Of a stretch of 64,000 nt of DNA, positions 55,375-61,960 are shown in pieces. Origin of the DNA: Leptolyngbya sp. FACHB-321 (lineage in GTDB: Bacteria > Cyanobacteriota > Cyanobacteriia > Leptolyngbyales > Leptolyngbyaceae). A program made the position numbers and the translations under genes. The DNA lies in the NCBI RefSeq assembly GCF_014695975.1, contig NZ_JACJPI010000012.1, forward strand, positions 62,001 through 126,000, given 5' to 3'. The notes under the pieces were generated by a model, which did not search any database, was not told where the DNA came from, and saw only the letters and a list, made by a program, of their open reading frames with translations. Each line of letters begins with the position of its first letter. Within the stretch, counting starts at the first letter, position 1.

Positions 55375-56134
55375 CTTAGGGGCGAGGTCAGGGCACTTTT
55401 AGGAGTTCTTGTGATTCTCTAGCTTAGTAATCAGACACCTAGCGATCGAAAAACTATCAGGGAACGAACAACCCCTTTAAACAACAAAAGCACTTTCTAA
55501 TGGCATATGGTCTGTTGATTGGAACAAACCATTGCTTTCTTAGGGGGTGCTTTGTGTTTCTTCTAAAAAAATTTATTTCATGGCTGTAGACTCTATCCTT
55601 TACAGCGGTTTAATTTCGTCTGCAATGCCCTTAAAATTTTAATAATCCTTTAGCTACAACTCGCGTTGTGTCTGCATTGCTACTACCAAGAGATAGGTAG
55701 TCTTCAATTTGGAGTTGTAATTTAACTAACACAGAGATTTTATAAAATACCTTAAGTAGGAGGGCTAGATTAAGCCCCATTGAGCGATCGAATTTCGACT
55801 GCGCTCGGTCCGCGTACGTACAGGACTGAGAGTATTTCGACTTTGCCCAAGGCACTTATAAAAAGTTGCGCCCAGCTGCTTATTTAACGGTAGGAAACGT
55901 TTAGTCATTGCCTGTCAAAAGTTAGAGGCTAGCAAAATAACGCCTATATACAATAAAAGCCTCAGGACAGCTTATAGAGGCTAGTAGAACTTGCCTGTAA
56001 ACAACGAGAAGCTTGTAGCTGAACATGTTTGAGACGTCGTATTACCACCTTGTTCAACTGTCCATACCCTTTTTGTAAAAGCGATTGAAAGCGTTGATGA
56101 TTCACTAGTTTTAAATTTTCTAATGGAGACAACC
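55375..56134. other. Spacer with dispersed repeat copy C
   Basis: About 760 bases between the BON lipoprotein and hemerythrin genes. It contains copy C of the dispersed repeat (55752-55850). AAAGCAC/GTGCTTT segments near 55485-55555 could pair at long distance. A minus frame of 74 codons lies over the repeat and is not credible. Confidence 0.6.
55752..55850 (+). repeat. Dispersed intergenic repeat, copy C
   Basis: Carries TTAAGTAGGAGGGCT, ATTAAGCCCCATTGAGCGATCG, TTTCGACTGCGCTC and GAGAGTATTTCGACTTTGC, matching the family at 2146-2272 and 53189-53312. Confidence 0.75.
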
Positions 56135-56614
56135 ATGACAAAGGCAAAAGTAAAAACAACGGATGTTATCTCTTTAATTGAAGCGGATCACCGTAAGGTT
56201 GAACAACTGTTTGAACAGGCAGAAAAGGCAAGCAGCAAGAAGCTTTATGAGTGCTTTAAGCAGCTTTATACAGAGCTAAATCTGCATGCACGGGCTGAAG
56301 AATTGTCTTTTTACCCAGCGATGCGGGAATATCTAGAAACTGAAGGCTTTCTTGAAGAAGCGGAAACAGAACATGAGGAAGCTGAAACCCTTCTAGAGCA
56401 GCTAAGGCAAATGCAACCAGATGATCCTGAATTTAAAGCTGCGTTGGGGAAATTGCAGGCAGCCGTTCAGCATCATGTTGAAGAAGAGGAAAATGAAATT
56501 TTTGAGGCAGTTCGTCAGTGTATGGATGAACAGCAACTAATGGAGCTTGGTGAAGAATTTCAGGGTGTCAAAGCTCGATCGCAGGAAGATGTGCAGGCAG
56601 GACTTGCTCACTAA
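56135..56614 (+). CDS. Hemerythrin domain-containing protein
   Basis: Four-helix di-iron protein of 159 residues. Candidate iron ligands are His in IEADHRKVEQLF, His and Glu in NLHARAEELSFYPAM, His in ETEHEEAETL and His and Glu in VQHHVEEEENEIF. Relatives bind oxygen or sense iron and redox state. The start at 56135 is supported by GGAGA just upstream, in preference to ATG 56123 (METT-MTKAK). It ends the stress-type run and is followed by a hairpin terminator. Confidence 0.92.
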   Translation: MTKAKVKTTDVISLIEADHRKVEQLFEQAEKASSKKLYECFKQLYTELNLHARAEELSFYPAMREYLETEGFLEEAETEHEEAETLLEQLRQMQPDDPEFKAALGKLQAAVQHHVEEEENEIFEAVRQCMDEQQLMELGEEFQGVKARSQEDVQAGLAH

Positions 56615-56640
56615 CACGGTACTTTCAGCGTTATTTGTAA

Positions 56641-56672
56641 GGGCAGGACACTATCCTGCCCCGCTTTCCTTT
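56641..56672 (+). terminator. Hairpin after hemerythrin gene
   Basis: GGGCAGGA at 56641-56648 pairs with TCCTGCCC at 56654-56661 around a CACTA loop, followed by a pyrimidine-rich GCTTTCCTTTC. Probable terminator between convergent genes. Confidence 0.6.
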
Positions 56673-56730
56673 CTACCTTTCCATAAGCACTGTAGCTTAC
56701 CTATTGGGAACCTGCTGTAATTGGTGTTTT

Positions 56731-57600
56731 TTACAGTAGTGCCAATGCTTTTAAGCAACGGCGCGTGACTTGCATCCGTTTTGGTGCATCAGCCTCGGTG
56801 CGGAAATCAATGTTGGTAGCAAAAAAGTAAACATTTTTACCCTTCTCTAAGTAGCCTACAACCCATCCTGCTTGACGCATTGTTTTATTACCAAACCCAG
56901 TCCAGCCAGTTTTTGCTCTGATTGTGTAATCTGGCGTTTTTTCAATTATCAACATGTCTTTGACGATCGCCAGCGATCGCTCAGAGAACGGTAAATCATT
57001 TTTATAAAGGCGTTGGAGAAATTGAACTTGCTGTTGGGGTGTAATGCGGAGTTCGCCCTCCAACCAAAAATTATCAATTGCTGCTTTACTACCAATGGTT
57101 TGGTTGCCGTAACCCACTTGAGTAATCCATTTTTGCATCTGCTCGTGCCCCACTCGGCGGGCAAGCACCTGATAAAACCAAATGGCTGAAAGCTTCATTG
57201 CCTCTCTCATGTTTAAGTCGCGGTTCCACTCGGGTATTTGCCTTGGAATACCGTCCCATGTTAGAACAGCAACGTCATCAGCAATCACTTTTGTCTCAAG
57301 CGAAATCAGAGCATTGAGAATCTTGAATGTTGATGCAGGCAAAAAAGGGGTTGCATTACGCTGAGGATTGTGTTGATACGTGCGATCGCTCGTTGCGTCA
57401 TAAATCAGAGTTGAGCCTTCTACTCCCAAGTCTCGAAAGTGCTGGCTAAAATCGCTAGTTTGGGCAGCCGCGATCGCTCCTGAAGTCTTAGACTGTGCTT
57501 TTGGCATAGCTGAGCCAGCTTGCACAGTTTGAACGAGAACAGCAGTGATGCAACTTAATGCAATTAACTCTGTAGTACCCCTACGCCTTAATCGGTTCAT
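56731..57600 (-). CDS. Class D (OXA-like) beta-lactamase homologue
   Basis: Serine beta-lactamase family protein of 289 residues from ATG 57600, with an N-terminal signal sequence (ELIALSCITAVLVQTVQAGSA). The catalytic STFK is at 90-93. The SxV motif appears as SAI at 138-140, YGN at 164-166 and KTG at 230-232, so class D residues are essentially complete. It may hydrolyse beta-lactams or act on cell-wall substrates. The gene context is chromosomal, without mobile elements, which suggests an intrinsic gene. The frame extends to 57657. Confidence 0.9.
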   Translation of the reverse strand: MNRLRRRGTTELIALSCITAVLVQTVQAGSAMPKAQSKTSGAIAAAQTSDFSQHFRDLGVEGSTLIYDATSDRTYQHNPQRNATPFLPASTFKILNALISLETKVIADDVAVLTWDGIPRQIPEWNRDLNMREAMKLSAIWFYQVLARRVGHEQMQKWITQVGYGNQTIGSKAAIDNFWLEGELRITPQQQVQFLQRLYKNDLPFSERSLAIVKDMLIIEKTPDYTIRAKTGWTGFGNKTMRQAGWVVGYLEKGKNVYFFATNIDFRTEADAPKRMQVTRRCLKALALL

Positions 57601-57757
57601 AATATGTAAGAAACTTAAGTCTGAGCAGCCTTGAACTACAACCCAGCCTATTTTCATTCCGCTATATCAGGTGCTTAACTGTTCTTTTAATCAAAAAGAG
57701 AGCCAGGGCAATATAACTAGACAGTTTCACTTAATCACACTTTCAATCGTTAGTGCG

Positions 57758-58471
57758 ATGACTCCATTCCAACCTAAACGACGACAGTTAGTTTACACCG
57801 TTGGAGGGGCACTAGCTCTAACACTTTTGGGCTGTAATCAACGGGAGCAAGCAATGATAACACTCTATACTTTTGGCGACTCGATTCTTGATTGCGGACA
57901 CTACAACGAGTTTGGTGTGCATCCAGGGCAACTTCTGGTTCAGAATGACGATCGACTGTTTCCCGACTTTAAAGGTCAAGACCTCGCCTCACGTAGTTCT
58001 GCCCGCTTAGAACATCGTGCCTATGATGGCGCAACAGTTACACGTCTACCGGCTCAGACACAAGGGTTACGGGTTGAGGGAACGGCGCTCGCCCTGATCA
58101 CCGTGGGCGGTAATGATCTCTTGCAGGGACTGATTCAAGATACAGGCGCAGGGATAACAACCTTTGCTACTGCCCTCGACACGTTTGTGCAGCAGCTACC
58201 CATCCGTCCTGTGCTATTGGGCAATGTCTACGATCCTACATTAGGAGATGACAGCCGCAATTTTTCAGGGGTTGATCCAGCGATCGCCCGTAAGAACCTC
58301 CAACGTATGAATACTGCCATTCAACAAATTGCTACTCGTTACGGGCAATTGGTTGATCTTCATGCTCATTTTCTCCAGGGTGATCCATCCTGGTTTACAG
58401 CGACGATTGAGCCAAGCCTGCGAGGTGCCTCGGAAATACGGCGGGCTTTTCTTCCCTTTGTCCTAAGCTAA
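57758..58471 (+). CDS. SGNH/GDSL-type hydrolase lipoprotein-like
   Basis: Esterase-like protein of about 237 residues. The N-terminus (RRQLVYTVGGALALTLLGCN) looks like a signal with a lipobox Cys. The SGNH block I is TLYTFGDSILDCG (catalytic Ser), and block III is ITVGGNDLLQG with Gly and Asn. The usual C-terminal DxxH is not obvious, since the corresponding region reads TIEPSLRGASEIRRAF. The frame begins at 57671, and ATG 57758 fits a signal-peptide start. A start at ATG 57854 would give a cytosolic form. It converges on the flavoprotein gene. Confidence 0.85.
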   Translation: MTPFQPKRRQLVYTVGGALALTLLGCNQREQAMITLYTFGDSILDCGHYNEFGVHPGQLLVQNDDRLFPDFKGQDLASRSSARLEHRAYDGATVTRLPAQTQGLRVEGTALALITVGGNDLLQGLIQDTGAGITTFATALDTFVQQLPIRPVLLGNVYDPTLGDDSRNFSGVDPAIARKNLQRMNTAIQQIATRYGQLVDLHAHFLQGDPSWFTATIEPSLRGASEIRRAFLPFVLS

Positions 58472-58483
58472 AGCCGAATCACA

Positions 58484-59611
58484 TCAGTATTTAAGCGATG
58501 CCATGACTTCATTGTAGGGAACGACCCCTGCAACTGCATGGCTGACCTGTTGAGCGACACGGGGATTCTGTTTCATTAACCAAATGAGCAGATAATTCAT
58601 AAACGAAAATTTTCTGAATGCTTTGATGTTTAAACCAGCACGCAAATCGGCTTCAAAGTGAGATTCATACAGATATTGCCAGTTTTCTGCTGTCACAGCA
58701 GGAGTACGGCTCATGTTCACTGCTTGCGCGACATGAAAACCACTAAGGACAGCATTAGCAATCCCCTCACCTGTTAGTGGATCGGTCAAATTGGCTGCAT
58801 CACCAATCCGGAGCACCTTCCCATCAGCCACTTTGTTTCCTTTTTTAGCAGTTGCTAGGGGGAATACTTTAGGTGGTTGCTGACTCACTACTTTGCTAAG
58901 TAGCTGTTGGGCAGCTTCATTTTTTTGAATGAATTGTTTAAATAGTTGAATCACATTTATGTTTAGCGTCTGGTATTCATCGAGCCAAACGCCAACACCA
59001 ACATTCAATTTCACCAAATCGTGTTGTGTTGAGACAGGAAAGATCCAACCATAGCCATTTACACCTAAGCTGCGATCGAAATGAATTTGAGCTTCAGCCA
59101 ACGCTGTTTCAGATAAATCTTGGCGCTTCACCATCCAATAGGCTCGAATGGCGATCGCAGTCACTTCACCCGCAGAAACACCCCGCGCATCAATAATCGT
59201 ATCAAAGGCATCAAGTAAGCCCTGACGCTGCCAATCATTTTTGTGCACCGATTGGGTAAGAAAACAACAGCCTGCATCAATCGCTCTTTCATACAGGAGT
59301 TGATCAAACACAAGCCTGGGAATGCAATAAGCCTCCAGGTTTGTCGGTTCGCTATGAGAAATTTGATTGGAGACACCTAGGAAGAAATGGTGGATCGGGG
59401 CATACTCTGATGCTAATTTTCTAATGTCATGTGGGTAAATGCCCATCGTCGAAATAGATTGGATCGATTCAATACTGATGCCATCGCCACAGATTTTGTC
59501 TCTTGGAAACCCTTGTTTGTCAATCAAGGTAACATCATGCCCGCTTTTTGCCAGGTGATAGCCGGCTGAACAGCCAGCGGGTCCTGCACCAACGATCGCA
59601 ATCTTAGACAT
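58484..59611 (-). CDS. Geranylgeranyl-reductase-like FAD-dependent oxidoreductase
   Basis: Flavoprotein of 375 residues. The dinucleotide-binding loop is VGAGPAGCSAGYHLAKSG with Gly8, Gly10 and Gly13, followed by the family motif CGDGIS (Cys41). The FAD end is LRIGDAANLTDPLTGEGIANAV (Asp271, Gly281-Glu282-Gly283). The Cys motif and overall plan fit the geranylgeranyl reductase family, which reduces prenyl double bonds, though related enzymes hydroxylate or epoxidise. Its start lies 9 bases after the DUF2600 stop, and the ribosome site GAGG overlaps that stop (TGAGG), which indicates translational coupling. A role on the product of the neighbouring terpene synthase is an inference. Confidence 0.88.
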   Translation of the reverse strand: MSKIAIVGAGPAGCSAGYHLAKSGHDVTLIDKQGFPRDKICGDGISIESIQSISTMGIYPHDIRKLASEYAPIHHFFLGVSNQISHSEPTNLEAYCIPRLVFDQLLYERAIDAGCCFLTQSVHKNDWQRQGLLDAFDTIIDARGVSAGEVTAIAIRAYWMVKRQDLSETALAEAQIHFDRSLGVNGYGWIFPVSTQHDLVKLNVGVGVWLDEYQTLNINVIQLFKQFIQKNEAAQQLLSKVVSQQPPKVFPLATAKKGNKVADGKVLRIGDAANLTDPLTGEGIANAVLSGFHVAQAVNMSRTPAVTAENWQYLYESHFEADLRAGLNIKAFRKFSFMNYLLIWLMKQNPRVAQQVSHAVAGVVPYNEVMASLKY

Positions 59612-59620
59612 GATTCAACC

Positions 59621-60670
59621 TCAATGAGCGATTAGCAAACGGCTCCGAAAGAAAAAGGCTGCTGGCTCACCTGACCAGTGAATTAACTGCTTCGCCATCG
59701 TCTGTACCTCCTGTTGCCGTCTAACTTTCTTATCTGAAAGGTAAACTCCTAGTAATGCCTGATTAATTAATTGATGAAAGCGCGTATGCGGCAATTGAGA
59801 AACGCTTTTAGTTGCCTTCTGCATAAAGTGTTTAAAGCGTTCCAACATATCATCATAATTTTTGTAGTAGAAACAGAAGTTCAGATCTCCATTCACCCGA
59901 TCTTCTTCCTGGTCAATCAGATAGTCCAACAAAATATGCAATCCTTGCACCCAGGGGAAGTAACTATTTTTGACTTGCTCGATCAGACCATCTGATAATT
60001 TATGCTCAAAAGCATAAGCCACCAAGCAGAAAATGCCTAGAGTAGAGCCAGCACAAGCAGAAAATTCATACCACCGCATCTCAGGCAGTTGCGTCTGATG
60101 CAAGGCAAACCATGTTTTCAGGCGTGGTACTCGCTCTTCAACTCTGACGTGCTTGTGAACTTGTAAATCACAGTAGTAATGGGCTAGCTCATGTAAAGCT
60201 GGAGCGATCGTTGCATAATGCGGTAACTGACAAAGCACGTCCTGACAGGTTCGGACTAAGGCGTGTAAGTAGCCGCCATCCGCTTGATCACCGCGCATCC
60301 GGTAATAGTTTGTGTGCGGTGCTCCAGGTGTGAGTGCATCCACCAGGGATTCATGTAAGGCAGAAAAATCTTTGGGATCGAGCGAATCACTGCGATCGCA
60401 TAAGTTGTCTAAATAATCACTAATTGTTTGATACGCCACAATAAATTTGATGGCTTCCTGGCAATGCTGTTTAGCAAGCAAGCCATAAATGGAGCCACCT
60501 TCACAGTGAAATTGTTTTACCTCAAGACTGTCTAACGCTTGTTTGCGAAGCTCAGGATTTGGTATTTTCTGTGCTTGAAATTCCCAGCTTTTTAAGTAAC
60601 TCCGTACGGTTGGAATGACTTTAAGGCGAGTTTCTAACATCAACGTCCAGGGAGAAACCGGAATACTCAT
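59621..60670 (-). CDS. DUF2600 family terpene synthase-like protein (YtpB-like)
   Basis: Protein of 349 residues in the DUF2600 family. Bacillus YtpB of this family makes tetraprenyl-beta-curcumene from heptaprenyl diphosphate. Conserved blocks are IPNPELRKQALDSLEVKQFHC near residue 36 and FIVAYQTISDYLDNLCDRS (Asp85, Asp88, Asp92). Later come QVHKHVRVEERVPRL and MRWYEFSACAGSTLGIF, then LLDYLIDQEED, with further Asp/Glu residues that could bind the diphosphate via magnesium. It is first in the operon with the flavoprotein. The actual prenyl substrate in this organism is unknown. Confidence 0.85.
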   Translation of the reverse strand: MSIPVSPWTLMLETRLKVIPTVRSYLKSWEFQAQKIPNPELRKQALDSLEVKQFHCEGGSIYGLLAKQHCQEAIKFIVAYQTISDYLDNLCDRSDSLDPKDFSALHESLVDALTPGAPHTNYYRMRGDQADGGYLHALVRTCQDVLCQLPHYATIAPALHELAHYYCDLQVHKHVRVEERVPRLKTWFALHQTQLPEMRWYEFSACAGSTLGIFCLVAYAFEHKLSDGLIEQVKNSYFPWVQGLHILLDYLIDQEEDRVNGDLNFCFYYKNYDDMLERFKHFMQKATKSVSQLPHTRFHQLINQALLGVYLSDKKVRRQQEVQTMAKQLIHWSGEPAAFFFRSRLLIAH

Positions 60671-60956
60671 AAAAAATTAGCTTTCGGCGATCGCCCAACG
60701 TAACTGAACCTAGTGCTGTTACTTTAGAGAGGCTTCCACAGTTCACCCTCTTCATAGAGGCAGAGTTAAACACTTCTAATAATTCCTTTTGAAATGACAT
60801 AAATGATTTAGAACTTGAGAAGCGAAGAGAAGCATTCGTGAGTTGGGTAGTTGCCTCCTTTATAAGGTTTTCTGTAAACAGAGATGGTTCTACAGATAGA
60901 GGTGCCTTAAACAAGAGAACTAGAAGCTTATGAGTAGACGTTAGAGGGCGCTACTT

Positions 60957-61646
60957 ATGGGCAGGCGGCTTGTACTTTGGTTTATTTGGCTCAGCTTTGT
61001 GGCTTATACCGTCTGGCTTGCACCCCTCGATCACTCCTCTACCTGGTATCTAGGGCGTAAGTTAATTACCTTGCAGTGGGGCGACCTCAATGCATATATT
61101 CCGGCAATTTTTAGCTTGATGGGAGTGTTGCCGCTGGTCTATGCCTGCCTAATGTTTGCCGATGGTCGTATGCAAAAGTTTCGCGCTTGGCCCTATTTTG
61201 CTGGCTCAAATTTTACTGGAGTGATTTGCTTATTGCCCTATCTCCTGTTTCGTCGTCGCAATCAAGAGTTTTATGGCAAGAAAGACAAATGGCTTGAACT
61301 TTTCGATCGTCGCTCAACAGGAATTGTCTTGTTAATTAGTGCGATCGCCCTAATTATCTATGCCGTTGTTGCTGGTGATTGGCAAGACTACGTGCAACAG
61401 TTCCGCACTCAGCCTTTTGTCCATTTGATTTCATTAGATTTCTGCTTGATCTGTTTAATCTTTCCCATTACATCGCTGTTCGACGATGATATGGCACGAC
61501 GCAACATTTACAGTGCGCGGCTTTTCTGGTCGGTTGCCCTCGTTCCGTTATTTGGACCGCTGGTTTATCTTTGTTTGCGTCCATCGCTTGGGGAAACTCA
61601 ACCGAGCGATCGCACACGCCTAAGTAATGGACTAGAGGCGACTTAG
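60957..61646 (+). CDS. Conserved hypothetical multi-pass membrane protein
   Basis: Protein of 229 residues with about five or six hydrophobic helices: LVLWFIWLSFVAYTVWL, YIPAIFSLMGVLPLVYAC, FTGVICLLPYLLF, GIVLLISAIALIIYAVV, FVHLISLDFCLICLIFPI and LFWSVALVPLFGPLVYLC. Short loops carry charged residues (RRRNQEFYGKKDKW and DDDMARRNIYSAR). I do not recognise a family of known function. It diverges from the terpenoid operon, with a 286-base spacer between. Confidence 0.78.
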   Translation: MGRRLVLWFIWLSFVAYTVWLAPLDHSSTWYLGRKLITLQWGDLNAYIPAIFSLMGVLPLVYACLMFADGRMQKFRAWPYFAGSNFTGVICLLPYLLFRRRNQEFYGKKDKWLELFDRRSTGIVLLISAIALIIYAVVAGDWQDYVQQFRTQPFVHLISLDFCLICLIFPITSLFDDDMARRNIYSARLFWSVALVPLFGPLVYLCLRPSLGETQPSDRTRLSNGLEAT

Positions 61647-61960
61647 ACGTTAATAAGATGAAGCAGTGAAGAGACGAAGCGGTGTCACTTTTTCAGCCTC
61701 TTCCATTTCCATCATCTAGGGAAGTAGGCAATGCAAAGAACTGAGCAGTCAGCAAACATGGCAGCACTGCTTTGGTTCTGCATACTTGCTGCTGGCTCTG
61801 TTTTCGTTGCCACTGCTGGGCTGAGCTAGAAGGAAAGATGTCTAGCAGTTCTGATCGCGATCGCTAGATTCAGCGATCGCCGCAATACTTGACTAGCTTT
61901 TCGTTTGAGAGGAGTACAGCAATCTTTCAAGCATAATAACGGCTGTAAGCCAAACGAATC
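61647..61960. other. Spacer with a possible small ORF
   Basis: Contains the 32-codon frame at 61731-61829. Otherwise it has three CGATCG-type sites near 61855-61880 and no other gene or RNA. Confidence 0.5.
61731..61829 (+). CDS. Possible 32-residue single-pass membrane peptide
   Basis: ATG 61731 opens a frame of 32 residues (MQRTEQSANMAALLWFCILA at its start) ending at TAG 61827-61829. Residues 10-30 form one hydrophobic helix after a short polar N-terminus, the plan of small thylakoid or photosystem-associated peptides. GGGAAG lies upstream at a reasonable distance. I do not recognise it as a known photosynthetic subunit. It is too short for confident calling without comparison. Confidence 0.4.
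   Translation: MQRTEQSANMAALLWFCILAAGSVFVATAGLS

Noticed and set aside
60621-60914. A 97-codon minus frame over the start of the terpene synthase gene
   Set aside because: It overlaps the DUF2600 start in another frame and has no ribosome site or domain.
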